DNA from: Tyto alba
Taxonomy: Eukaryota; Chordata; Aves; Strigiformes; Tytonidae
DNA: 64,000 nt
Assembly: GCF_018691265.1 (NCBI RefSeq)
Contig: NW_024881322.1
Span: 17,534,107 to 17,598,106 of the forward strand
Direction: 5' to 3'
The notes under the pieces are model-generated. The model was not told the origin of the DNA and ran no database searches. It was given only the letters and a program-made list of their open reading frames with translations. This document shows, piece by piece, positions 48,502-60,267 of the stretch (its first letter is position 1; each line of letters opens with the position of its first letter). Both the position numbers and the translations under genes were made by a program.

Positions 48502-49674
48502 AGTTGTGTTTGTTTTGTTTTTTGTTTTTTTTTTTTTTTCTTTTTTAATTGAATGATTTTCAAAACATGTTAATTCAGGGCCAGGTTTTGGAAAAATGTA
48601 TTACTTTTCCTCAGTTTTGTTAAGGCATGTGATATGAATTTGCTCCAGTGAATGATGTGAAGAACATGTATGCATAACTGCAACAATGGCATTGGTACAA
48701 AAGGGATACTTGCTTTCTCATGGACAACGTGCTGTGAATCCACAAACCCACAGAAGTTAAGTCACTGTCCTGATCATCTCTTGATCAGATGCCTGATTGT
48801 TAAGGTAACTTTTGCAGATGTTGAAAAGTAGTACCAGTTGGCCTTAGGGGAAAGACAATATACCCCATATAGGGGTTCCTATAAAACCCAGAAAGTAAAT
48901 TTAACAAACGTTAATGGAAGAGAATCTCTGATATCGTATATGGAATCATATTTTTTATTATACATATTTGTTATAAAGGTTGCTTAAGGTGTAATGTCCA
49001 TCGGTTTTCTTTCATTTGTAGCATTGTAGTTCAAAGCAGTTGTATGTAGACTCAAAAGAATATAATCTGTATAACAAATCTGCTTTATGTAGAGCTATGA
49101 TTTTCGTGATAACAAAGTGACTTTCATGTAGATATTTTTTCTAAAAGTTCTTTTCTAAAACAACATAAAAAAATCTCAAGAAGGCATTTCTTGGATTTCT
49201 TGACAACTTGTAAGGCAAGCAAAACCAACAGGTTGATATAATCTCTGTTACAATATTTTTCTAACCATTTTATTTGTTTCTTCAAAACAAATTTCAGAAG
49301 TAATGTATTTACTTGAGTCATGGTGTATACAAGATAACACCACCTCTGAAATCACATACTGTTGCTTCTGAATAAAGACTCAGAACATGAACCATGTGGC
49401 CTCATTTCTGAGAACAACATCTGCATCTGTGCCTGAGAAAATGTGTCCTCCTTACATGCTGATAAGTTTTTAAAGGATTTCTTGCACTGCAAATGCACTA
49501 TACCATTCTGATACTTAATTTTGAGATGATTCACATTCTTGGAATTTGTCATTCAGAAGAATCACATCAGGCTGAGAGTTTTAGTTGCATTTAGAGCTTC
49601 ATAAGTATTTATTATTGGAATATGTATTAGTAAGGTGGGTTTAATAAAGAGAAGTGGTATTTCTAATATATATT

Positions 49675-49805
49675 GCTCCATTATGATATACTGATACTAT
49701 ATACTCTGATATAATGTTCTGATATTCTGATGTACTGACAGAATATTCTATGATATTCTAACATATTCTATGATATTCTGATATACTGATATTATATACT
49801 AATTA
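49675..49805. repeat. GATATTCT-type AT-rich minisatellite
   Basis: About 130 bp of short degenerate units related to GATATTCT and GATATACT, such as TCTGATATTCTGAT and TCTATGATATTCT. It ends about 50 bp before the LTR at 49857. Confidence 0.7.
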
Positions 49806-49856
49806 GTATGGGATATTGCAGTCAATTTGTAATGCTCATGATTTATGTAGTGACTT

Positions 49857-50338
49857 TGTCGTTTGAGCCTACTCAGCAGCTAAACGCCCCGCAGCCGCTC
49901 ACCCACCCTCCCCCCGCTTGGGAATGGGAAGGGAATCGGAGGGGCAAAGGGAGACTCACGGGTTGAGATAAAAACAGTTTAATAACAGTGACAGAACAAT
50001 ACGCTGACAGCAATATCAGTAGGTAATGTACAATACAGCTGCTCACCTCCCGCCAACCGCCTGCTCCCAGCTGGCGATCCCAAACACAAAGGCCCCACAG
50101 CCACACTCCCAGAAGTGAGAGCCCTTCCTGGCCCACTCCTGCCTTTATATAGTGAGCATGATGTCACATGACATGGACTATCGGCCAATCCGGGCCCAGC
50201 ACTCCAGCTGTGCTCCCCCCACCCCCGCACACAGGTGAGGGCTCTGGGGCCTGGAGAGCCCCTGGGGTCTCAGTGTGCTGCAGCACTCCTCCAGCTGCCA
50301 AAACGAACATGAACTCTATTCCAGCCCGAAGTAGGACA
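49857..50338 (-). mobile_element. Solo LTR of an avian ERVL-type endogenous retrovirus (second copy)
   Basis: The + strand runs TGTCGTTTGAG...GTAGGACA, so the - strand element reads TGTCCTAC...AAACGACA with TG/CA ends. It shares with 13243-13826 the GGTTGAGATAAA...CAGTTTAATAA block and the TGAGCATGA.GT.ACATGA block. In the - sense a clear TATA box (CTATATAAAGG, 50143-50153) follows a TGACATCA CRE-like site. It is about 100 bp shorter than the first copy. No coding region flanks it. The 5-bp flanks (GACTT and AGTGA) do not match, so the target duplication is lost or the ends have been remodelled. Confidence 0.8.
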
Positions 50339-50700
50339 AGTGAATAAAATTTCTTTAGTGTTTTGTTGGCATAAAAAATAAGGGGGTCAAAGTTCATCAT
50401 TTCATCAAAAGTCTTTGCAGGTTTAGGAAGATATGGAGTAGGTTCAAGTTATATGGTTATAATCTTTTTCATTGCATAGTACAACTGGTAACAACAAAAC
50501 TGACACCTTTGGGTTGAAGTGTCTTAGTTTGATGTCTAATCAGAAGCAGAGACGAACAGAGACTATGCGATTGTGATTAATGTGCAAATATCATGTCTGT
50601 CTACTGTCTACCTACTTTTTTTCTTTCTAATGGCAAGAAGAGTCTAGAACTGATTCCTCCAGTTATATGATGCAAATAATGTCAGCAATTGAAAGTACAC

Positions 50701-53695
50701 ATAGAATCATACAATCACAGAATGGTTTGTGTTGGAAGGGACCTCAAAGATCATCCAGTTCCAATCAATGCCCCTGCCACAAGCAGGGACACCTTCCACT
50801 AGACCCATCCAATGTGGCCTTGAACCCTTCCAGGGAGGAGGCAGCCACAGCTTCTCTAAGCAACCTATGCCAGTGTCTCACCACCCCCACAGTAAAGAAT
50901 TTCTTCCTTATATCTAATCTCAATCTCTCCTCTTTCAGTTTAAAACCATTATCCTTCATCCTATCCCTACACACCCTGATCCAGAGTCCCTCCCCACCTT
51001 TCCTGTCCCCCCTTTAAGCGCTGGGAGGCGGTTCGAAGGTCTCCCCGGAGACTTCTCTTCTCCAGGCTGAACCCCCCCAACTCTCTCAGCCTGGCCTCAC
51101 AGAGGAGGTGCTCCAGCCCCCCGAGCGTCTTCAGGGCCTCCTCTGGACCAGCTTGAGCAGTTCTGTGTCCTTCTTCTGTTCAGAGCCCCAGAGCTGCACA
51201 CAGTACTTCAGGGGGTGTCTCATGAGTGTGGCGTAGGTAGAGAGGGAGAATCCCCTGCCTCGACCTGCTGCCCACACTTCTTTTGATGCAGCCCAGGACA
51301 CGGTTGGCTTTCTGGGCTGTGAGTGGACATTACCAGGTCATGTGGAGCCCCTCATGAACCAACACTCCCAAGTCCTTCTGCACAGGGCTGCTCTCCATCC
51401 ACTCCTTGCCCTGCCTGCATTTGTGCTTGGGATTGCCCCGACCCATGGGCAGGACCTTGCACTTGGCCTTGTTGATCTTCCTGAGATTTGCCTGGGCCCA
51501 GCTCTCCAGCCTGTCCAGGTCCCTCGGGATGGCATCCCTTCCCTCCAGTGTGTCACTACACCACACAGCTCAGCTTTGTTAGTGAACTTTCTGAGGGTGT
51601 GCTCGATCCCACTGTCCATGTCACCATCAAAGATGTTAAACAGTACTAGTCCCAACACTGACCCCTGAGGAATGCCACTTATCACTGCTCTCCACTTGGA
51701 TATGGAGCCGTTGACTCCAAGTCTTTGAATGCAATCATCCAGTCATGGTTGGTCCATCCATCAGACCCATGTCTCTCTAATTTAGAGACATGGATGTCAT
51801 GCAGGACAGTGTCAAATGATTTGCACAAGTCCAGGTAGGTGACGTCAGTGGCTCTTCCCTTATCCACCAGTGCTGTAACCCTGTCAGAGAAGCCAGCCAA
51901 ATTTGTCATTAGTGAAGTCATGTTGGCTGTCACCAATCACCTCCTTATTTTACATGTGCCCCAGATAGTTTTCAGGAGGATTTGCTCCATGATCTTGCCA
52001 GACACAGAGGTGAGACTGACTGACTGGTCTGTAGCTCTCCGGGTCCTCATTATTTCCCTTTTTAAAAATAGGGGTTGTGTTTCCCCTTTTCCAGTCAGTG
52101 AGAACTTCACTGGATGGCCATGACTTCTCAAATATGGTGGATAGCAGCTTAGCTACTTTATCCACCAGTTCCCTCAGAACCCACAGACACATCTTATTAG
52201 GTGCCATGGACTTGTGCACCTTCAGGTTCCTTAGATGGTCTCGAACCTGATATTCTCCTACAGTGAGTGGTTCTTCATTCTCCCAGTCCCCACCTTCGTT
52301 TTCTGTGATTTGGGTTGTGTGGCTGGAGCCCTTGACAGCAAATACTGAAGACTGAAGACTCTGTTTCCTTCTGGAGAGGGCCCACACTTCCCCTATCACC
52401 AATGTACCTGTAGAAGCTTTTCTTGTTGCCTTTGATGTCCCTGGGCAGATTTAATTCTATAAGGGCTTTGACCTTCTTATCCTGTTCCCTAGCTGCTTTG
52501 ACAGTTTATCTGTATTCCTCCCAGGCTACCTGTCCTTGCTTCCACTCTCTGTAGGCTTCCTTTTTGTGTTTAAGCTTGTTCAGGAACTCCTCGTTCATTT
52601 ATGCAGCCTCCTGGTGTTCTTACCTGACTTCCTCTTTGTTGGGATGCATCACTCCTGAGCTTGAATATTAACCAGCTTTCTTGGGCCCCTCTTCCCTCCA
52701 GGGCTTTATTCCATGTTATTCTGCAAAGCACATCCCTGAAGAGGCCAGAGTCTGCTCTCCTGAAGTCCAGGGTAGTGAGCTTGCTGTGCACCCTCCTCAT
52801 TGCCCTAAGGATCTTGAACACCATTTCATGGTCACTGCAGCCAAGGCTGCACTTGAGCTTCACACTCCCCACCAGCCAATCCTTGTTGATGAGAACAAGA
52901 TCCAGCATAACCCTTTCCTCATTGGCTCCTCTGTCACTTGGAGAAGGAAGATATCAACAACACATTCCAGGAACCTTCTGGATTGCTTATACCCTACTGT
53001 GTTATCCCTCCAACAGATATCAGGGTGGTTGAAGTCCCCCATAACAACCAGGTCTTGTGAATGTCAGGCTGCTTCAGTCTGTCTACAGAGGGCCTCATCC
53101 ACTCAGTCTTCCTCGTCAGGTGGCCTGTAGGAGATCCTCACTATTATGTTGTTTCTCCCTGCCCTTCCTTTAATCCTAAACCATAAACTCTTGGTCAGCT
53201 CCTCATCCATTCCCAGGCAGAGCTCCATACACTCCAGCTGGTCACTGACATAGAGGGAGACCGCTGCTTCCTTGTCTCCCCTGCCTGTCTTTCCTGAAGA
53301 GCTGGTACCCTTCCATCCCAACACTCCAGTCACAGGAACCATCCCACCATGTCTTCATGATACCAGGAAGATCATTGCCCTGCAGGCGTGTTCACATCTC
53401 TAACTCCTCTTGTTTATTCCCCAAGCTACGTGCATTTGCGTAGAGGTGTTTAAATTGAGCACCTGATAAAGATGACTTACTGGCTGCAATTTCTTTGTGC
53501 TACACTTCAGGTGTTCTCTTGCTGACCTCTGATCCCTCTCCAGGCTCTGGTCATCTATTACTGGCACTGGCATCAAGCTGGCAAGTGTGGGATGGATTGA
53601 GGTTCCTCTCCCCCAGCAACTTTAATTTAAAGCCCCTTCACCAGCTTGGCACAGTTGCACCAACATGGCACAGGTTATTTCTAGCCTGGTAATTA
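50701..53695 (-). mobile_element. 5'-truncated CR1 LINE, about 3 kb, antisense to CNTNAP2
   Basis: Read on the - strand this is a CR1 non-LTR retrotransposon. An endonuclease region (about 53342-52570) has MGDFNHPDICWRDNTVGYKQ and a LGCSDHEMV motif. Reverse transcriptase follows (about 52400-51580) with [15 protein letters not shown], the motif A context with its Asp, and GIPQGSVLG. The 3' domain and 3' UTR end near 50701 with CCTTCCAACACAAACC and an ATTCTAT tail. The frame is broken many times. The catalytic motif C position, normally A/TDD, reads TNK here, so the enzyme would be dead even without the frameshifts. The element lacks ORF1 and the 5' end. The last 840 bases of homologous sequence are nearly identical to the CR1 at 58754-59735. 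Confidence 0.9.
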
Positions 53696-56600
53696 AGGTT
53701 GAGAGAATGTTATGGAAGACTCAGCATATGGTTCTATATAATTTGAAGAAGTTGTTGGAACTAAAAATTCAGAAATTTAAAATTCTTCCCTTTGACCTCC
53801 TTTCCACAGATATGGTATGGGTCAATGTGATCCATGAAAAAGTCTATGCATTAAAGAGAATAAATAAATCTTGAGCATTGGAAAGAGCCTTAAAATCTTT
53901 CAGGGACCATTACCCATCTGATTACAATCAGTTGCTACTGATTCAAATATGTTAAAAAAAAACAGTGTGAAACAGAAATATGCGTATTAATCTTTTAGAA
54001 AGGAGAAGGATGTCTTATGGAGACATGAAGAAACTTGCATCATACAATCAGCCTCCTCAGTCTTCTAGATCTCTTTGACTCCCCAGGAGGAATTTTGTGG
54101 AGTCTTTTGCTATTGCAAGTAGAGAAAGAAAATTTATTTCTATGACTTTTTTCTGATCTAACTTGAAAAGGTAAGCAGAGTTATTAGACTTACTTTCCAA
54201 GTTTAGAATGGCTTTTTTTGATATGCTCAATGCTCCTTCCATTAATGCTTACCTTTGTATCTGAGCCAATGCATGAGTATGAATGAGTACAAGGTAGCAT
54301 GTCTTAAATTTTGACCTTGGGTAGACTCTGAAATACCCACACTTGACATGTGCAGAAAGCATTATTTATCTCTAAAACTCTTAAGCTTAAAAAGCAGCAG
54401 CATTGTGAAGGTAAAATCACAAGCTCTGATGATTCATGCTGCACTGACATCCATAATTTTATCTTTAGTATAAATTAGGTGGACCTCTAGGTCAACAACT
54501 GTCTACTGTCATGCGTTGTATGTATCAGTCTTAGGAACTGTAAACATAGTTCATGCAAGGTAGCAAAATTCTTAATTTCTACAATTTGTAGTAATCTCTA
54601 GAAAGTCAACATTTTGTGTCAAATGAGGATAATGAGCATATTGTGATTATACATACAGATTTATTAGTATGTACAGAGGACAAATGGTTATATCAACCAG
54701 AAACAGATATCACATACTTCATCATCATGCAGAAAATCATCGTGTCAGTAAAACAAATGACCTGGAAGTAGTAGAGACCTATTTATTATACTAGTGATCT
54801 GTGAGGAAAATCCTGTATGATGAAAGCATAATGTGTTGATCTTTATATTTGAAAACTTGTTATGCTCAGTGATGTAAGGATGTATAAATAGGCATTGAAT
54901 CAACATGACTGCAAGCCTCAGTCTCAACTGGGAGTGTTTTAGTTGATAAGTACAAGTTGAGTTGTGGGGTTTTTGACTGAACAATGAGATAGAAATAATT
55001 TATTAAATATTGGTTGTGGTTTTACATACTTTTCTCTAAACATCATGAAGTTTGATTGGATGCTCTTCTTTGACACTCAAATAGCTCTTATATCACTGTT
55101 AAATGTATTTCTGGAATTATAGAATGTGAAAAAATCAGCCTATACAGATGGCTACACATAAGAAATTCTTTGAGGACACAACAGTAGTAAAAATTGACTC
55201 AGCATACTATTTTGGTGGCTCCTAAATTCTGAAGACAGGGATGGATGTATAAGTTTGTTTAGGCTGTTCTCTGAATCGCAGTGTAAAAAAATATTTCAGA
55301 GATTAGTCGAAAGTAAGTATTTTTTAAATGTGTGTTTGACATATGTTAGAAGAACAAAGGCAACAGGTTTTAGTATAATCAGCTAATGTAGGCCATAGTA
55401 ATTCAAACTGAAATATATGCAGCTATTTAGTCATATCGTGCAAAGTGTTATAATGGAGTTTTACAAGCTCTTCTGTGTTAATTACACAACAGGACTGGGT
55501 TTGTTTCTGTGTTTTTGAAGGGGCCTGCAAGATTTAAATTACTTCCCATCATAACAGCAAAAATAAGTTAGGAATTTTAAAAAGTTACAAGCAGCTGACT
55601 GGAGAGCAGCCCACAGAAATAGGCAAAAATCAGATATGGTTGAAGAATATATGATAAAATGCCGTCCATTTTATTCAGATTGTGAAATGGCTGGTATGAA
55701 TATGGTATGCCAATAAGAATTGTTTTTGAAGAATATGGGTGGGAAATACTTTTTTCTTTAAAAAACATTTTTTTATTAATTCTTTTTAAAGAATTTTGCT
55801 TAGTGACTATTTAAATTATCAGTTGTGACTAGTGAGGATGAATTACTCATGCAAATAGTAGCTAAGGCACTTGTGATTGATCATAGGTTAAGCAGTTTAC
55901 AAATAGGATTTCTTAAACATATCTTTATAAATTTTTAGGTATCTGTTTACAATCTTTTACCGAGTTCTGCTTAAAAGACAAGATTCACCACTGAGCTGAA
56001 GTACATCTGTTGAATAGAATCAACTTCTTTGGCTATTTTTACTGTGGAACTAGCCTCCAGAAAATTGTGTCTATTTCTTTAGAGTATAGATTAAGTCATG
56101 AAAATAAGACAACATGGAATTTTGTAGTGTCAATATGCAACATTTATATGAGTATTGGATTGACTTCAAATGATAATGATTGCATCCCTCAGTTTTCTTC
56201 CCAGATTTGAATAAAACCAAACCTGGAACAAAAATTAGCCCAAATGACAGAACTTTTCCGTTTACTCAAAATTATTTGATGTCACAAATCACCCAAGATT
56301 TCCATATAAAACTGAATTAGACAAGGCTTATGCTCATGAATTACATAAAGTTTGGAGAATCTTTTAAAATTGTTAGGCAATTTCTTTGAGCTCATGTTTT
56401 ACTGTTTCCAGTCCTCATGGATACCTGTACTGGTATCACAAATACCTTAAAGAGATATCAAATGATTTATTAATGATTACTCAGAAGTTTTTTCAACTAT
56501 ATTTATGAAAGCATGTATGTCAGCAACTATATTTAAGAGAAAACAAAAGATATTGAGCACAGTTATAGTATTTTTCCCCCTGAACCTGTTTTTTTTTTAT

Positions 56601-56817
56601 TTATTTTTATATCCTATGGATTAAATTTATGTCCTGCCTGGTTTCTACTTTTTATAGTATTAAATTAAAGTCAAAAGAAAATGTATTTACAAGGCATGTC
56701 ATATTTGCACGTTTTTTATTCTGTTCAGGTACAATCTACATAAGGCATGTCTGTTTTTCCAGTGGCCACAGGAATATATAATTGCTCATCAACAATGTTA
56801 TTTGTTTTTTCCCTTAG
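53696..56817 (+). other. CNTNAP2: CNTNAP2 intron 4, last stretch before exon 5
   Basis: AT-rich intron with no recognisable gene or mobile element. It ends at the acceptor TTTGTTTTTTCCCTTAG (56801-56817). Confidence 0.75.
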
Positions 56818-57021
56818 GGGCTGATGTTATCAATTTTGATGGCCATGTAGTGTTACCATACAGATTCAGAAACAAGAAAATGAAAACACTGAAAGATGTA
56901 ATTTCTCTGAAATTTAAGACCTCTGAAAGCGAAGGTGTAATCTTCCATGGAGAAGGACAGCAAGGAGACTATATCACCTTGGAACTGAAGAAAGCCAAAC
57001 TTGTTCTAAATTTAAATTTAG
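56818..57021 (+). CDS. CNTNAP2: CNTNAP2 coding exon (human exon 5), start of laminin-G 1
   Basis: A 204-bp exon bounded by CCCTTAG and G|GTATGC. It begins with the last two bases of the Trp codon split from the previous exon and ends after the first base of a Gly codon, so both introns are phase 1 and the exon can be skipped without shifting the frame. The frame encodes [16 protein letters not shown], then [38 protein letters not shown] and [13 protein letters not shown]. This is the linker after the discoidin domain and the first half of laminin-G domain 1. From memory it is close to identical to human CNTNAP2, with small changes such as Ile-Phe-His-Gly for Ile-Leu-His-Gly. Two inverted CR1 copies flank it at about 5.2 kb upstream and 1.8 kb downstream. 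Confidence 0.96.
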
Positions 57022-60000
57022 GTATGCTTTGATTGTTTAGTTCTGTGTACTTTTTAACTCTCCCACAAAAGTTTTAGGTCAAATATTAAATTTTTTTTCC
57101 CCACTAATATGGTAATCAGATAATGATAATTTAATCAGATAATTTGGTGAAAATGATGTTCATTTCCTTTCTATATGTTCTGTTTTTTATTTTTTTTTCT
57201 ATTCCATTCTTTCCTTTTTACTCCATGTGAGATACCATAAAAATAAGATAATACAGAAAAACAGGATCAGCAATATACAAATTTAATTAGAAACTCTCTA
57301 CCAACAAAAAAAGCCTTGCTAGAATTATATTTGGCCTCAGCTGCGGCTTGATGAGAGACAAGGACACTATCGTCGGTGCTAGAGGAATAAAGGTCACCCT
57401 TAGGAACCCTGCAGCCAAAAAGGTGTCAATGTGGGAAACTACAGGCCATGTGAAGTTGAGGTTCAGGAGCCTTCCTAGACTCTGAGAAGTAAGACTAGGA
57501 AAGGAAAGAAGATATACTGGTTTATCAGGCAATCTTATAATGGAGTTCTGTATATGTTACTCTAGTTTCAACCTCCTTTTTCCCTCCCTGTGAAAGACTA
57601 CAGGTGCATGAGTGAGTGAATTTATAAAGTACATTTATTATGAAAAAAACTCCACATTTATTGGGTTTCATGTTTTTTTTTTTTCCTTCAAATAAGAGTT
57701 TCAGAAAAAGATTTAAAGTAACTTTCCTTAGTTCTCTTACAGAAATGTGAAGAGAAAATTATTCTGTTCATTATTTACACTGAATAGTAATTATTTCCAC
57801 TAGCATTTTCTCCTGCTCTTTTTCTAAAAACCAATGTGAGCAGATGAGGAGGAGGAAAGCACATCTTCCTATAGCAGTTATCTATTTTTAACATTTAATT
57901 GCAATTAAAATACTAACCCATTCATTTCCAGTTTATCCATATTCTTCAGTTCTGTCTGTCTTTATAAGCTTTTATAACTTCCATGTATGTGCTTGGTGGG
58001 GATGTTCTTAAATCACTAGGCTGACAAACGGGAATAGGCCCCATGACACAAACTCACTTAATACACAGAAGTAATGGTTTCTGGTGTTATTCTTCCTCTG
58101 TCTGAGATTATTGTCTTTGCACCAGAGTCAGTGGAAAAGGATATTAATTTTTCCTGGTGAAATCTACTGAGTTAGTTTCAAACATCAGGGAGGCAAAGAA
58201 AGATGGGGAGAGAGGTGTGGATTTAGGTTTCACTTTGTACTGTATTTGACTTTGTATTGAAGAAACTGAGGCTCATGGAGATGCATGGAATGTTTTTTAT
58301 TTTTATTTTTTTTTAAGCAACAGCTGTTGAAGGATCAGTGGCCTTCAGGAAAAAGTCAGTAAGGTCATTTGTAGGGGAGTAATGTCTTGAGCCATGGAAG
58401 TATGACTTGCCAGAATGTATCAACATGCACAAACTTTAATGTCTGAGTTGCAGGTTTGATGGATAGTAAGAAACTCATCTCCAGAAATGCTTTAGATCCT
58501 CATGTATTCAGAACATGGAAAATTATTGGGCAGTGCAACAATTTTTTAAATTTACTGCTGAATTAGTCATTTGCTGCTTAAGCTGAGATGCATGCTATCA
58601 ACCTCTGCTGCCTTAGCTATATCAGTCAGAATGCAATGAGATGTGGTCTCTAACTAGCATAGCTATACTTGCAAAAGGACCTGGAAAACACAGCAGAGAA
58701 CTGAAAAACTGCAGGAGGAAAGAATGAAATAAGCTATGTTATCAGAAGAGTGGGATTTCTCAGGGGTCAGTGCTAGGCCCAGTGCTGTTTAACATCTTTG
58801 ATGGTGACATGGACAGTGGGATCCAGTGCACCCTCAGCAAATTTACTGATGACACTGAGCTGTGTGGTGTAGTGACACACTGGAGGGAAGGGATGCCATC
58901 CCGAGGGACCTGGACAGGCTGGAGAGCTGGGCCCAGGCAAATCTCAGGAAGATCAACAAGGCCAAGTGCAAGGTCCTGCCCATGGGTCGGGGCAATCCCA
59001 AGCACAAATGCAGGCAGGGCAAGGAGTGGATGGAGAGCAGCCCTGTGCAGAAGGACTTGGGAGTGTTGGTTCATGAGGGGCTCCACATGACCTGGTAATG
59101 TCCACTCACAGCCCAGAAAGCCAACCGTGTCCTGGGCTGCATCAAAAGAAGTGTGGGCAGCAGGTCGAGGCAGGGGATTCTCCCTTTCTACCTACTTCAC
59201 GCTCATGAGACACCCCCTGAAGTACTGTGTGCAGCTCTGGGGCTCTGAACAGAAGAAGGACACAGAACTGCTCAAGCTGGTCCAGAGGAGGCCCTGAAGA
59301 CGCTCGGGGGGCTGGAGCACCTCCTCTGTGAGGCCAGGCTGAGAGAGTTGGGGGGGTTCAGCCTGGAGAAGAGAAGCCTCCGGGGAGACCTTCGATCCGC
59401 CTCCCAGGGCTTAAAGGGGGGACAGGAAAGGTGGGGAGGGACTCTGGATCAGGGTGTGTAGGGATAGGATGAAGGATAATGGTTTTAAACTGAAAGAGGA
59501 GAGATTGAGATTAGATATAAGGAAGAAATTCTTTACTGTGGGGGTGGTGAGACACTGGCATAGGTTGCTTAGAGAAGCTGTGGCTGCCTCCTCCCTGGAA
59601 GGGTTCAAGGCCACATTGGATGGGTCTAGTGGAAGGTGTCCCTGCTTGTGGCAGGGGCATTGATTGGAACTGGATGATCTTTGAGGTCCCTTCCAACACA
59701 AACCATTCTGCAACTCTCTGAATTCTATGAAGACTTTTTGGCTGCAATTTTCTCAGTCTCCACTGAGCCTTCTCCTTTGTTTTCTTTGTTTGAAAACAAC
59801 TTTACAACTGAAATCTGGTATTGCTTCTCTGGTTTGCCTCCAAATAACTGTTATGACAAATAACTAGTTGTACAGTTCACTCATCAGATGCTTGCTGTAT
59901 TTGGTCTAGCTATTTGTATTTATAGCAGCAACTCTTCACTGGGCTAACTTCATAGCAGACTGACTTTCTCCGCTTTATTGTGTGTCTGGTATGATTCAGA

Positions 60001-60082
60001 TGAAATATTGATAGAGCAAGAGGAAAATGTTTGCCTAACTGGTATGAGGTTAGAATTGCTATTGTTTCTATTTTCATCTTAG
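57022..60082 (+). other. CNTNAP2: CNTNAP2 intron 5
   Basis: A short intron of about 3.06 kb, from donor GTATGC to acceptor TTTTCATCTTAG. Its middle is occupied by a sense-oriented CR1 (58754-59735). The remainder is AT-rich and I see nothing functional in it. Confidence 0.9.
58754..59735 (+). mobile_element. 5'-truncated CR1 LINE, about 1 kb, sense to CNTNAP2
   Basis: It starts within the reverse-transcriptase region (a CAGGGGTCAGTGCTAGGCCC segment, the [10 protein letters not shown] site) and runs through motif C, which is TDD in this copy, and on to the CR1 3' end (CCTTCCAACACAAACCATTC) with a short ATTCTATG-like tail. Just after motif C the frame breaks at ELCGV. The continuation frame (58862-59098, ending HMTW) meets a stop at 59096-59098. 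Both lesions are also present in the inverted copy at 50701-53695. The last part of the copy lies about 350 bp upstream of exon 6. It encodes no functional protein. Confidence 0.9.
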
Positions 60083-60267
60083 GCAGCAACCAGCTTGGCT
60101 CTATTTATGGCCACACGTCTGTGATGACAGGCAGCCTCTTGGATGATCACCACTGGCACTCCATCATCATAGAGCGCCACGGGAGAAACATCAATCTCAC
60201 TCTGGACAGACACATGCAGCACTTCAGAACCAATGGAGAATTTGATTACCTGGACCTGGATTATGAG
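60083..60267 (+). CDS. CNTNAP2: CNTNAP2 coding exon (human exon 6), middle of laminin-G 1
   Basis: A 185-bp exon after TTTTCATCTTAG, ending in TATGAG before donor GTAGAC. It starts with two bases completing the Gly codon of the previous exon and ends on a codon border, so intron 6 is phase 0. The frame reads [20 protein letters not shown], then [20 protein letters not shown] and [20 protein letters not shown], then E. This is the core beta-sandwich of the first laminin-G domain. The WHS segment is typical of laminin-G folds, and the NLT sequon is a conserved N-glycosylation site in Caspr2. Skipping this exon would shift the frame. The open frame runs on into the intron to 60435 but is not expected in the mature mRNA. 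Confidence 0.96.

Larger units (their letters stand above)
32726..49674 (+). other. CNTNAP2: CNTNAP2 intron 4, long repeat-poor stretch
   Basis: About 17 kb of AT-rich intron. I see no gene, no complete mobile element and no RNA gene. It holds one short CR1 tail (42041-42100), an AAAAC repeat (37669-37728), A-rich and T-rich runs (38858-38873, 42157-42175, 45652-45692, 47970-47991), a T-rich stretch at 48505-48546 and a long poly-G run at 48479-48501. Open frames are short and scattered on both strands. Confidence 0.7.

Noticed and set aside
51342..51668. Identical open frame of 108 codons seen in two places (also 58760-59086 on the other strand).
   Set aside because: It is the antisense shadow of CR1 reverse-transcriptase sequence in both copies. 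The duplication is real but the protein is not.
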